Assembly: GCA_019117065.1 (NCBI GenBank)
Contig: DXAK01000043.1
Location: forward strand, 1-64,000
Direction: 5' to 3'
DNA: 64,000 nucleotides
Source of the DNA: Candidatus Mediterraneibacter pullicola
GTDB lineage: Bacteria; Bacillota; Clostridia; Lachnospirales; Lachnospiraceae
Part shown: positions 53,139 to 61,761 of the stretch, piece after piece
Position numbering within the stretch: the stretch's first letter is position 1
Layout: the number at the start of each line of letters is the position of its first letter
The notes under the pieces: model-generated
The model's database searches: none
The model's input: only the letters and a program-made list of their open reading frames with translations
Told to the model about the DNA's origin: nothing
Made by a program: the position numbers and the translations under genes

Positions 53139-53975
53139 ATGAAATTTACAAAGATGCAGGGACTTGGAAACGACTATGTGTATGTGAATTGTCTTCAGGA
53201 AAAAATAGACAATCCGTCAGAGCTGGCAAGGAAAATCAGCAATAGGCATTTCGGAGTGGGATCGGACGGGCTTATTATGATCAACCCGTCTGATAAGGCG
53301 GATTTTGAGATGGAGATGTACAATGCGGATGGATCGCGCGGTGAGATGTGTGGGAATGGGATACGCTGTGTGGCAAAGTATGTTTATGATTACGGTCTGA
53401 CAGACAAAACAAGCATTTCTGTGGAGACGTTAGGCGGAATCAAATATCTTGACCTGACAGTAGAAGGCGGCAGAGTGAAGCTGGTGAAGGTGGATATGGG
53501 AAAACCGGAGCTGGAGCCTGAAAAGGTGCCGGTAAAAGCGGACGGAGACGAGGTCGTGGATGCTCCTATCGAAGTGGACGGCACCGAATACCGAATGACC
53601 TGTGTGTCCATGGGCAATCCTCATGCGGTTGTGTTCGTGGACTGTGACGTGAAAGAGTTCCCTTTGGAGAAAATCGGACCGAAATTTGAGAGGCATGAAA
53701 GGTTCCCAAGGAGGGTTAATACAGAGTTCGTGCGTGTCATTGACCGCCATACGGCAGAGATGCGAGTGTGGGAGCGCGGTTCTGGAGAGACGCTGGCATG
53801 TGGGACAGGGGCCTGCGCCGTGGCTGTGGCCTGTGTGCTAAATGGTCTTACAGAAGATGAGGTGACTGTGAAGCTTCTTGGAGGAGACCTCCACATCAAG
53901 TGGGACCGCAGGAAAGATACAGTGTACATGACAGGACCGGCGGAGGCTGTGTTTGACGGTGAGTGGAAGGAATAA
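53139..53975 (+). CDS. dapF: Diaminopimelate epimerase
   Basis: 278 residues. [16 protein letters not shown] start, the two catalytic Cys in MCGNGIRC and LACGTGACA, and NTEFV substrate loop. Converts LL- to meso-diaminopimelate for lysine and peptidoglycan. The ATG at 53139 starts at the conserved core; a GTG at 53118 is in frame upstream. Confidence 0.97.
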   Translation: MKFTKMQGLGNDYVYVNCLQEKIDNPSELARKISNRHFGVGSDGLIMINPSDKADFEMEMYNADGSRGEMCGNGIRCVAKYVYDYGLTDKTSISVETLGGIKYLDLTVEGGRVKLVKVDMGKPELEPEKVPVKADGDEVVDAPIEVDGTEYRMTCVSMGNPHAVVFVDCDVKEFPLEKIGPKFERHERFPRRVNTEFVRVIDRHTAEMRVWERGSGETLACGTGACAVAVACVLNGLTEDEVTVKLLGGDLHIKWDRRKDTVYMTGPAEAVFDGEWKE

Positions 53976-54085
53976 AGAGATTAGGAGATAATAAAAATCT
54001 GCTGCTTGGAAAAGACCTTCCAATTGGGCTGTGATTCCGGCGCTCATGGGTCACGCTCACAAGCGGCAGGCGTAAGAGTCAGCGA

Positions 54086-54134
54086 GAGAGCATAAAAACA
54101 AGGTGTTGAGAATTTTCCTCAGCACCTTGTTCAT
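54086..54134 (-). terminator. Intrinsic terminator of the surface-protein remnant
   Basis: AACAAGGTG-TGAG / CTCA-CACCTTGTT long hairpin; on the minus strand it ends in TTTTTATG. It lies 9 bp after the remnant's stop codon. The stem may also stop dapF transcripts. The rest of 53976-54085 shows no gene. Confidence 0.75.
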
Positions 54135-54142
54135 TATCTCCT

Positions 54143-54442
54143 TTATTCTGGTTTGCTTCTGCGGTGTTTCTGCAGAAGAGGGATGCCTCCGAAGCCTGTA
54201 GCACTTACGCCCATTAGTGCAATCCAAAACGAAAAGTTGCTGCTGTCACCGGTTTTTGGGCTGTCCGCCGTACTCGTCGCCGGTTTATCCGGTGTATCTG
54301 GCATTCCAGTTGGCGGTATTGCTACCGCGGCCTTTGCCCAACCGTATACAGTACATTTTTCATGATGAGAAAAGAGGGGGACTCCTTGCCGCCTATCTTG
54401 AATAATTGTTTTTTCAGTAAAGAATGTTACAATATTATTCCA
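54143..54442 (-). pseudogene. C-terminal remnant of a sortase-anchored surface protein
   Basis: The minus strand is open for 99 codons without a usable start codon. It ends in a complete cell-wall sorting signal: linker GMPDTPDKPATSTAD, sortase motif SPKTG, hydrophobic segment FSFWIALMGVSATGFGG and a basic tail QKHRRSKPE. Just before it, TVYGWAKAAV resembles the end of a repeat domain. Above that the sequence loses sense, with a stop at 54443-54445, and a neighbouring frame carries another plausible stretch, so a frameshift is likely. A terminator follows. This is what is left of a larger exported gene. Confidence 0.7.
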
Positions 54443-54565
54443 TTAGCCCGCTAGGACATAAATATTGTATAGTAGGCCTTAGACGCGCAACACTAAATTT
54501 AAGAATCCGATGTGCGCCGGATAATCCCAACCAAAGCCAACCGGCTTTTTCTCTCTGCAAAAATG

Positions 54566-54588
54566 AAAAACCCCCGTAAAAACGGGGG
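54566..54588 (-). terminator. Terminator after tRNA-Pro
   Basis: CCCCCG / CGGGGG (54571-54576, 54583-54588), loop TAAAAA; on the minus strand followed by TTTTT. Directly downstream of tRNA-Pro. Confidence 0.85.
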
Positions 54589-54592
54589 CAAA

Positions 54593-54666
<74 letters not shown>

Positions 54667-54701
54667 ATAAAATAGGGAATCTGCTTTAAGCAAATTCCCA
54701 G

Positions 54702-54773
54702 CTACGGAAAAGGGACTTGAACCCCTACTAACAGAGTCAGAGTCTGCTGTGCTGCCAATTACACCATTCCGCA
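54702..54773 (-). tRNA. tRNA-Gln (CTG)
   Basis: 72 nt on the minus strand. Acceptor stem TGCGGAA/TTCCGTA with the U1-A72 pair and G73 discriminator typical of tRNA-Gln, anticodon loop CTCTGAC (anticodon CTG), T arm with GGTTCAA. Lies 35 bp upstream of tRNA-Pro on the same strand. Confidence 0.94.
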
Positions 54774-54805
54774 TCAATCAAGCCGCTCTCGCAAGCGACA
54801 TGGAT

Positions 54806-54833
54806 ATTATATCAGACTTTATAAAAAAATCAA
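54806..54833 (-). promoter_or_regulatory. Promoter of the tRNA-Gln/tRNA-Pro unit
   Basis: On the minus strand TTGATT (54828-54833), 16-bp spacer, TATAAT (54806-54811), about 33 bp before tRNA-Gln. The AT-rich stretch from 54834 to 55107 shows no gene; it should hold the deacetylase promoter. Confidence 0.75.
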
Positions 54834-55107
54834 GCACTTTTTTAAATTTCTTTACAATCTATATTTCGCCTAGTTTTTTCTGAATTTATACAGGGTTCGA
54901 TTTTGTTTCCAGATAATCAAAAATTTAAGAAACGGCATATTTTTACCCAAAATAGTATTTAGCGACAGGATGTCATGAAAAATTAACAATAATTAAATAA
55001 AACATAGGATTTACTTAAATATTTGTGCGTATAATCAATATATTATAGGAAAGGTTTCATGACAGAGACATATATGTTGTTTTACATACAGATTACGGGG
55101 TGTGAAG

Positions 55108-56007
55108 ATGCGAAAGAGGAAAAGAAGCCGCTATAGCATAAACGGTATTATTTTATGTGTGTTGGTCTTTTTTGCTATTACAGGAACAGTATTTTGCATG
55201 GTGGTAAACGGTCAGGGAGCCGCGGCTGAAAGAGCGAAGGTAGAAGCGGAGCGCAAGGAGCAGGAGGAGAAAAAGGCTGCAGAGGAAGCGGTTAAAAAGG
55301 CTGAGGAAGAAGCAGAGAGAAAAAGGGCGGAGGATTCGTCTGTCCAGCCGGGTGTCCCGATTGGTACGGCGGACCCGGATCCGGAGGAAAAGGTTGTTTA
55401 CCTTACGTTCGATGACGGTCCATCAGAAAATACACAGAAGATATTGGATATTCTTGAACAGTACGGCGTGAAGGCGACATTTTTTATTACCGGCATGCGT
55501 GAAGAGTGCAGGCCGTTGATTAAGACAGCATACGACGCAGGACATACGATTGGTCTTCATACATATTCCCATGACTATGCAGGCGTGTACGCGTCGGTGG
55601 ATGCGTATTTTGAAGATTTGGAGAAGGTGGGAAAAGTGGCAGAAGAACAGATTGGATATGTTCCGTGCTTTATCCGTTTTCCGGGCGGTTCTTCAAATGC
55701 AGTGTCAAAAAAGTATACACAGGGAATTATGACGGAGCTGATATCCCTTGTACAGGAAAAAGGATACCAGTATTACGATTGGAATGTAGATAGTGGCGAC
55801 GGAGCGGGAAAGAGCGCGGAAGAATTAAAGAGTAATTCCATGACAGATCAGTTTCATCATGTGATGCTGCTGCTTCACGATTCACAGTCAAAGGATAATA
55901 CGGTGGAAGCGCTTCCTTCTATAATAGAGTATTACCAAAATCTTGGTTATGAATTCCGGGCAATAGACCGAGAAAGCTTCGTGCCCCATCATAGTGTCAA
56001 TAACTAG
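55108..56007 (+). CDS. Polysaccharide deacetylase (NodB domain), membrane-anchored
   Basis: 299 residues. A basic N-terminus and one membrane helix (about 12-35) anchor the protein with its catalytic part outside. An Ala/Glu/Lys coiled stretch (about 40-75) follows. The NodB domain (about 95-290) has VYLTFDDGPSENTQ (catalytic base and metal Asp), HTIGLHTYSHDYAG (metal His pair) and RFPGGSSN; LLLHDS holds the last His. It likely deacetylates peptidoglycan GlcNAc, giving lysozyme resistance. ATG 55108 is preferred; a GTG two codons earlier is possible. Confidence 0.93.
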   Translation: MRKRKRSRYSINGIILCVLVFFAITGTVFCMVVNGQGAAAERAKVEAERKEQEEKKAAEEAVKKAEEEAERKRAEDSSVQPGVPIGTADPDPEEKVVYLTFDDGPSENTQKILDILEQYGVKATFFITGMREECRPLIKTAYDAGHTIGLHTYSHDYAGVYASVDAYFEDLEKVGKVAEEQIGYVPCFIRFPGGSSNAVSKKYTQGIMTELISLVQEKGYQYYDWNVDSGDGAGKSAEELKSNSMTDQFHHVMLLLHDSQSKDNTVEALPSIIEYYQNLGYEFRAIDRESFVPHHSVNN

Positions 56008-56025
56008 CATTATTATGCAAAGGCA

Positions 56026-56055
56026 ATGAGATTTAGTAAAGAACTGAAGATATAA
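56026..56055 (+). other. Possible nine-codon leader ORF before the TetM-like gene
   Basis: ATG-AGA-TTT-AGT-AAA-GAA-CTG-AAG-ATA then TAA (peptide MRFSKELKI), with AAAGG two to three bases ahead. It ends 10 bp before the left arm of the RBS-hiding inverted repeat. A leader peptide that lets stalled ribosomes open the hairpin would fit, but the RBS is close to the start and weak. Confidence 0.3.
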
Positions 56056-56065
56056 TAATCGACTT

Positions 56066-56120
56066 ATACCCCTTTCTATGCTATGATGATTTTCAGATTA
56101 TTACGTGTAGAAAGGGGTAT
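56066..56120 (+). promoter_or_regulatory. 13-bp perfect inverted repeat sequestering the RBS
   Basis: ATACCCCTTTCTA (56066-56078) and TAGAAAGGGGTAT (56108-56120) are exact reverse complements around 29 bases. The right arm contains AAAGGGG, the ribosome binding site of the TetM-like gene (ATG at 56125). If the mRNA folds so, translation is closed. A TATAAT (56051-56056) just upstream might mean the transcript starts with this hairpin. Confidence 0.65.
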
Positions 56121-56124
56121 TTCT

Positions 56125-58842
56125 ATGGGAGATACGTCTGAAAATAAAGAAAATGAGACTGGCGAACAAGAACGGAAACATGTTAATATCGGTATTCTTG
56201 CCCATGTGGATGCGGGTAAAACAACTTTGTCGGAGGGAATGCTCTATTTGAGCGGTCGCATCAGAGATATGGGGCGGGTGGATCATGGCAATGCGTTTCT
56301 TGACACATATGAGCTTGAGAGGGAACGGGGAATTACAATCTTTTCTAAACAGGCGGTTTTTGCGTGGAAAAATGTGGATATTACCCTTCTTGATACGCCT
56401 GGACATGTGGATTTTTCAGCGGAGATGGAGCGAACTCTCCAGGTGTTAGACTACGCGGTTCTTGTGATCAGTGCGGCAGATGGAGTTCAGAGTCATACGG
56501 TGACCCTTTGGCGCTTGTTAAAACGGTATGACATACCGGTATTTATCTTTGTCAATAAAATGGACAGGCCTGACGTGGACAGAGAATGTGTTATGATGGA
56601 ATTAAAAGAGCGTTTCAGCGAGGGGTGTATCGATATAGAGGCAATATTTGGAACAGGAGATGGAACCCTCCTTTTTGGTGCACGGAAGGAATCCGCGGAC
56701 ATTGACGGAGAAAGGCTGGAGAGCCTTGCCGTCTGCGATGAGACGCTCTTGGAGGAATATTTAGAGAGAGGGGAGATCAGCAAGGAGACGTTGAGAAATG
56801 CGGTCGCTTCGAGAAATGTATTCCCCTGCTGGTTCGGATCTGCGCTGAAAGCGGAGGGCATCACGGAACTGCTGGATGGGATTGCGGAACTGACCTGCAT
56901 GAAAGGGTATCCGCAGGAGTTTGGAGCAAAAGTATATAAAATATCCCGCGACGTGCAGGGCAGCCGTCTGACTTATCTTAAGATAACGGGCGGAACGCTG
57001 CGTGTAAAAGAAGAACTGCCGCAAGTCCGGGGGAAAGTGAATCAGATCCGTATTTATTCGGGGGCAAAATATGAGACCGTACAGGAGGCGGAAGCAGGGA
57101 TGGTGTGCGCGGTGTCTGGCTTGGAAGAGACATTCCCGGGACAGGGAATCGGATGTGAGCAAGAGTCGGAAACGCCTGTGCTGGAACCTGTCCTGACATA
57201 CCGGATAGATCTTCCGGAGAGCTGCGACATTCACGCAATGCTCAACAATCTAAGACAGATAGAAGAAGAGGAGCCCCAGCTTCATGTCGTGTGGGAGGAG
57301 GCGTCTTCTGAGATTCATATTCAGCTTATGGGGGAGGTGCAGACGGAGGTTCTCCAGCAGATGGTGAAAGAACGGTTTGGCATTGTCATTGGCTTTGGGG
57401 AGGGCAATATCGTCTATAAAGAAACGATTTCTACGCCGGTAGAGGGCGCAGGGCATTTTGAACCGCTCAGACATTATGCAGAGGTGCGGCTTCTTCTCGA
57501 GCCGGGGGAACGGGGATCCGGGATGCAGTTTGCCTCTGCGTGCAGTGAAGATGTGCTGGATCGGAATTGGCAGAGGCTGATTCTGACGCATCTGGAAGAA
57601 AAAGAACACAGAGGAGTTCTAACGGGTTCGGCGGTGACAGATATGAAGATCACTCTTTTGACGGGACGGGCCCACCAGAAGCATACGGAGGGCGGGGATT
57701 TTCGGCAAGCAACTTACCGTGCGGTACGGCAGGGGCTCAGAAAAGCGCAGAGTATTCTTTTGGAGCCGTATTATGAGTTTTGCATGGAGCTGCCTATGGA
57801 AAATGTAGGGCGGGCCATGTCGGACATTCAGAGAATGAGCGGAAGTTTTAAAGGGCCGGAGACGGAGAATGGACAGGCAGTTTTGATGGGAAGCGCGCCG
57901 GTCTCAGAAATGCGCGGGTATCAGAAAGAGTTTGCTGCATATACGGGGGGATTTGGAAGACTTTTTCTCACCCTTAAAGGATATGATGTGTGCCATAACA
58001 GCGAGGAAGTGATCGGAAAAATCAAGTATAATGCTGATGCAGACACGGAGAATACGGCGGATTCTGTATTCTGTGCCCACGGAGCGGGAATGGTGGTGCC
58101 GTGGTATGAAGCAGAGAACTATATGCATGTGGGAAGTACATTGAAAAAGACGTTTTCCGGTGAAGACATGACAGCCATGGTACCGCAGCGCCCGGGGAGA
58201 AGAGAAATTGAACTTACGCAGGAGGAGCTGGACGCAATCTATGTACGCACGCCGGATCCCATAAAGCGTAAAGCAAGCAGCAGACCTGTGACTGTTTCTG
58301 CCTATAGGAAGAAAACAGCTCCTGCTGAGGAATATCTTCTGGTAGACGGCTATAATATCATTTTTGCGTGGGAAGAACTTCGGGAACTGGCTGATGTGGA
58401 TATTGGAGCTGCGAGAGGAAAACTGGCGGATATTTTGTGCAACTATCAGGGCTATAAAAAGTGTACGATTATTCTGGTGTTTGATGCTTACCGAGTAGAG
58501 GGAAATCCGGGAGAGATTTCCAAATATCATAACATTCATATTGTATTTACAAAAGAGGCGGAGACGGCTGATCAGTATATTGAAAAGACGGTGAAAAGGA
58601 TTGTGAAATCCGCGCATGTGACAGTTGCTACGTCGGACGCGCTGGAACAGGTTATTATCCTTGGACAGGGAGCGCGCCGTATGTCGGCGCCGGGGCTGAA
58701 AGAAGAGGTAGAGCGGGTTTTTACAGAGATGAGAGGAGAACACCTTGGTAAAGATCCGGGGATTAGAAATTATCTGTTCGATCATCTTGACGATCAAGCG
58801 GCCTGGGAGCTGGAAAAGGTACGTCTCGGAAAAGATAAGTGA
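56125..58842 (+). CDS. TetM-like ribosome-protection GTPase fused to a Rae1/YacP-type NYN nuclease
   Basis: 905 residues. Residues 1-~640 follow the EF-G/TetM plan: G1 AHVDAGKTTL (26-35), G3 DTPGHVDF, G4 NKMD, then domains II-V, with DGVQSHTVTLW as in Tet(M). A linker (about 690-735) joins a NYN/PIN-like domain (738-~890) with the acidic set Asp741 in LLVDGYN, Asp in LVFDAYR near 785, Asp in ETADQYIEK near 815 and Asp in ATSDALEQ, plus GQGARRMSA. These match B. subtilis Rae1/YacP, which cuts mRNA in the ribosomal A site. Tet proteins are normally ~640 residues. A ribosome-rescue or drug-response role is inferred. The start at 56125 is set by AAAGGGG. Confidence 0.88.
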   Translation: MGDTSENKENETGEQERKHVNIGILAHVDAGKTTLSEGMLYLSGRIRDMGRVDHGNAFLDTYELERERGITIFSKQAVFAWKNVDITLLDTPGHVDFSAEMERTLQVLDYAVLVISAADGVQSHTVTLWRLLKRYDIPVFIFVNKMDRPDVDRECVMMELKERFSEGCIDIEAIFGTGDGTLLFGARKESADIDGERLESLAVCDETLLEEYLERGEISKETLRNAVASRNVFPCWFGSALKAEGITELLDGIAELTCMKGYPQEFGAKVYKISRDVQGSRLTYLKITGGTLRVKEELPQVRGKVNQIRIYSGAKYETVQEAEAGMVCAVSGLEETFPGQGIGCEQESETPVLEPVLTYRIDLPESCDIHAMLNNLRQIEEEEPQLHVVWEEASSEIHIQLMGEVQTEVLQQMVKERFGIVIGFGEGNIVYKETISTPVEGAGHFEPLRHYAEVRLLLEPGERGSGMQFASACSEDVLDRNWQRLILTHLEEKEHRGVLTGSAVTDMKITLLTGRAHQKHTEGGDFRQATYRAVRQGLRKAQSILLEPYYEFCMELPMENVGRAMSDIQRMSGSFKGPETENGQAVLMGSAPVSEMRGYQKEFAAYTGGFGRLFLTLKGYDVCHNSEEVIGKIKYNADADTENTADSVFCAHGAGMVVPWYEAENYMHVGSTLKKTFSGEDMTAMVPQRPGRREIELTQEELDAIYVRTPDPIKRKASSRPVTVSAYRKKTAPAEEYLLVDGYNIIFAWEELRELADVDIGAARGKLADILCNYQGYKKCTIILVFDAYRVEGNPGEISKYHNIHIVFTKEAETADQYIEKTVKRIVKSAHVTVATSDALEQVIILGQGARRMSAPGLKEEVERVFTEMRGEHLGKDPGIRNYLFDHLDDQAAWELEKVRLGKDK

Positions 58843-58972
58843 CTCTTCTGTTTGCCGGCTGAACTGAAAAAGTGAGAAATTCGTAATTTTATGGTGACTT
58901 TTCACCTTGTTCAATGGTATTATTATTGAGACAGTATAATATGATATTGCGAAACGAGAGAGAGGTAGAAAG

Positions 58973-59500
58973 ATGAATTGTATTAAATGTAATCAGGAAA
59001 TTCCTGAAGGATCAAGATTCTGTCCTCACTGCGGTGCGGAACAGGTACAGGCTTCGCAGCCAGTAGATATTCAGGCGGAAGCAGGAGCACAGTCCGTGGA
59101 GGTTCAGGCAGAAGCGGAAACACAGAAAGATGCGTACGTGCAGCCGGGCGCGCCTGTACAGAACTACAGTTCTTCTCAGCAGGGGGCTCCATATCAGAAC
59201 AACGCTTACCAGTCTCCCTATCAGCAGGATCAGGGAGAACCGGTAAACTGGGTTCCATATTTGGTGCTGTCGATCATTTCCACAATTTGCTGCTGTCCGC
59301 CGTTTGGTATTGTGGCAATTATTTTCTCAGCGAAGATCAACAGTGCAGTGAATTCAGGAAATGCAGAGGAGGCCAGAAAATCTGCAAAAACGGCGAGGAT
59401 CTGGATTATCGTCGCCTTTGCGGCTGGTATTATCTCCGCTATTCTTTATATTGCGCTGATGGCATTTATAGGAGTAAACGAATATTATTACTATTACTAA
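58973..59500 (+). CDS. Zinc-ribbon protein with CD225/dispanin-like membrane region
   Basis: 175 residues. A zinc ribbon comes first (CIKCNQEIPEGSRFCPHCG, two CxxC pairs), then a Gln/Ala/Glu-rich low-complexity linker (about 25-85), then two membrane helices in a CD225 arrangement: LSIISTICCCPPFGIVAIIFS, AKINSAVNSGNAEEARKSAKTA and WIIVAFAAGIISAILY. Function is unknown in bacteria. It ends in a run of Tyr. A TATAAT lies at 58935-58940. It is followed one base later by the DUF2752 gene. Confidence 0.85.
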   Translation: MNCIKCNQEIPEGSRFCPHCGAEQVQASQPVDIQAEAGAQSVEVQAEAETQKDAYVQPGAPVQNYSSSQQGAPYQNNAYQSPYQQDQGEPVNWVPYLVLSIISTICCCPPFGIVAIIFSAKINSAVNSGNAEEARKSAKTARIWIIVAFAAGIISAILYIALMAFIGVNEYYYYY

Positions 59501-59501
59501 A

Positions 59502-59975
59502 ATGTGCACGAAGGAAGGCTGGTACAGGCAGATGGCAGAACATCTCCGAAAAAGCAGAAAAATGCGCATAGCTCTGATCTTATGTGCGGGAGCGGCGGCG
59601 TGTGCGGGAGCGGTGTATTTATATTTTCACGATCCGTACGACTATCCGCTTCCGTGCATCTTTTATGTGCTGACCGGGTTATATTGTCCGGGGTGCGGCG
59701 CGGGGCGCGCAAGTTATTCGATTCTTCACGGTCACTTTTGGGATGCTTTCTGTTATAACCCGCTTATGGCGGTTCTTTTGCCTCTGATTGGGCTGTATGT
59801 AGCGGTAAGAAGCGCGGACTGGGTGATTACAGGAGGCAATCATATCGATCGCAGAATCAGTGTAAAATTTCTCATAGGAGTGCTTGTAGTGATATTTGTG
59901 TATGGAGTGCTGAGGAATATTCCGGCATTCCCGTTTACGCTGCTGGCTCCGGGCGGATTCGCACAGATATTATAA
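59502..59975 (+). CDS. DUF2752 membrane protein
   Basis: 157 residues, three to four helices. The DUF2752 core is plain: YCPGCGAGRASYSILHGHFWDAFCYNPL. This family is common next to CD225/dispanin-type genes in Firmicutes and has no known function. The start at 59502 lies one base after the stop of the previous gene (reinitiation); ATG 59532 with AAGGAAGG upstream is an alternative. Confidence 0.85.
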   Translation: MCTKEGWYRQMAEHLRKSRKMRIALILCAGAAACAGAVYLYFHDPYDYPLPCIFYVLTGLYCPGCGAGRASYSILHGHFWDAFCYNPLMAVLLPLIGLYVAVRSADWVITGGNHIDRRISVKFLIGVLVVIFVYGVLRNIPAFPFTLLAPGGFAQIL

Positions 59976-60003
59976 GAAGAAATTACGGACGGAGGACATT
60001 TAT

Positions 60004-60930
60004 ATGATCAATAAATTAGTGGAAAAGATCAAAAAGACGGGGGCGCCGATTGTAGTCGGCCTCGATCCGATGCTGAACTATATTCCCCAGCACATACAGG
60101 ATCAGGCGTTTGCTGAATATGGGGAAACGCTGGAGGGCGCTGCGGAAGCGATCTGGAAGTTCAATAAAGAGATCGTGGATAAGACATATGACCTTATCCC
60201 GGCAGTGAAACCTCAGATCGCTATGTACGAGCAGTTCGGCGTGCCGGGGCTTGAGGCATTTAAAAAGACGGTAGACTATTGCAAATCGAAAGATCTCGTG
60301 GTCATTGGCGACATTAAGAGAGGTGACATCGGTTCTACTTCCGCGGCCTATGCCGTAGGACATCTGGGGAAGGCCAAAGTGGGCGGCAAAGAATATGTTC
60401 CCTTTGATGAGGATTTTGTGACAGTGAATCCGTATCTTGGTTCTGATGGCGTGAAACCTTTTGTGGAAGTATGTAAGGAGGAGAAGAAAGGGCTCTTTAT
60501 CCTCGTAAAGACATCTAATCCGTCCAGCGGGGAGTTTCAGGACCGTCTGATCGATGGACGTCCGCTGTATGAGCTGGTTGGAGAAAAGGTTGCCGAGTGG
60601 GGCGCGGACTGCATGGGCAACGAGTACAGTTACATCGGTGCTGTGGTGGGTGCGACTTACCCAGAGATGGGCAGGGAGCTCAGGAAGATCATGCCGAAGA
60701 GCTATATCCTTGTGCCGGGATACGGCGCTCAGGGAGGACGAGGCAAAGACCTCGTGCATTTCTTCAACGAAGACGGGCTTGGCGCGATCGTAAATTCTTC
60801 TCGCGGTATTATTGCCGCCTACAAGCAGGAGGCATACGCTAAGTTTGGTGAGGAGAACTTCTCGGATGCGTCCAGAGCGGCGGTTGAAGATATGATTGCA
60901 GATATCAGCGGCGCGCTGGGGGGAAAATAA
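60004..60930 (+). CDS. pyrF: Orotidine 5'-phosphate decarboxylase
   Basis: 308 residues, the longer (type 2) form of the family. The catalytic Lys/Asp array is in VIGDIKRGDIGSTSAAYA. PIVVGLDPML holds the N-terminal substrate Asp, and GAVVGATYP and LVPGYGAQGG are the phosphate loops. Last step of UMP synthesis. It heads the pyrF-pyrK-pyrD set. No PyrR attenuator was recognised in the short gap before it. RBS ACGGAGGA. Confidence 0.96.
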   Translation: MINKLVEKIKKTGAPIVVGLDPMLNYIPQHIQDQAFAEYGETLEGAAEAIWKFNKEIVDKTYDLIPAVKPQIAMYEQFGVPGLEAFKKTVDYCKSKDLVVIGDIKRGDIGSTSAAYAVGHLGKAKVGGKEYVPFDEDFVTVNPYLGSDGVKPFVEVCKEEKKGLFILVKTSNPSSGEFQDRLIDGRPLYELVGEKVAEWGADCMGNEYSYIGAVVGATYPEMGRELRKIMPKSYILVPGYGAQGGRGKDLVHFFNEDGLGAIVNSSRGIIAAYKQEAYAKFGEENFSDASRAAVEDMIADISGALGGK

Positions 60931-60978
60931 ATCAAAAAATGTGAGAAATCCGCATAAAAATGAGGACAAGGAGTTTTT

Positions 60979-61761
60979 ATGACAAGGCAGAAGGAAAATG
61001 CAGTGATTCTCTCTCAGGAGAAGATCGCTCAGGACATATACAGTATGTGGATCCGGACGGAAGCGGCGGAAAGTGCAGTTCCGGGACAGTTTATCTCCAT
61101 GTATACAAGAGACGAGAGCAAACTGCTTCCCCGTCCTATCAGTATCTGTGAGATCAATAAAACGGAGGGGAGCTTAAGAGTCGTTTACCGGGTGACGGGC
61201 GAACATACGGGGACAGAGCAGTTTTCACGTATGAAAGCAGGCGATGTAATCCCGGTGATTGGACCTTTGGGGAACGGGTTCCCGCACGAAAAGGCGGAAG
61301 GGAAACGGGCATTCCTTATGGGAGGCGGTATCGGTGTGCCGCCCATCCTTGAACTGGCAAAGCAGATGAAATGCGAGAAGAAGCAGATCATCGTCGGATA
61401 CAGGGACAGAGAGACATTTTTAAAGGACGAGTTCGGGCAGAACGGAGAAGTCTATATCTCTACAGAAGATGGAAGTGCGGGGACCAAAGGAAATGTAATG
61501 GACGCGATCAGGGAAAATGCCCTTGGCGCGGATATAATTTATGCCTGTGGACCGACCCCTATGTTACGCGCGATCAAAACCTATGCGGAGGAAAATGGGA
61601 TTGAATGTTACCTTTCTCTCGAGGAAAGAATGGCATGCGGGATCGGCGCGTGCCTCGCGTGTGTGTGTAAGTCAAAGGAGAAAGACCATCACACCAATGT
61701 TTACAATAAGCGGGTCTGCAAAGACGGCCCGGTATTCCTGTCTACGGAGGTGGAGATCTGA
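60979..61761 (+). CDS. pyrK: Dihydroorotate dehydrogenase B, electron transfer subunit
   Basis: 260 residues. FAD domain with LLPRPISICEIN, NAD domain with GGGIGVPPILELAKQM, and the C-terminal [2Fe-2S] cluster Cys set ERMACGIGACLACVCKSK. It passes electrons from PyrD to NAD+. The stop overlaps the pyrD start (TGATG). Confidence 0.97.
   Translation: MTRQKENAVILSQEKIAQDIYSMWIRTEAAESAVPGQFISMYTRDESKLLPRPISICEINKTEGSLRVVYRVTGEHTGTEQFSRMKAGDVIPVIGPLGNGFPHEKAEGKRAFLMGGGIGVPPILELAKQMKCEKKQIIVGYRDRETFLKDEFGQNGEVYISTEDGSAGTKGNVMDAIRENALGADIIYACGPTPMLRAIKTYAEENGIECYLSLEERMACGIGACLACVCKSKEKDHHTNVYNKRVCKDGPVFLSTEVEI

Noticed and set aside
54153..54365. 70-residue plus-strand frame
   Set aside because: The opposite strand encodes a clear sorting-signal remnant over the same bases; the plus frame has no RBS and no protein character.
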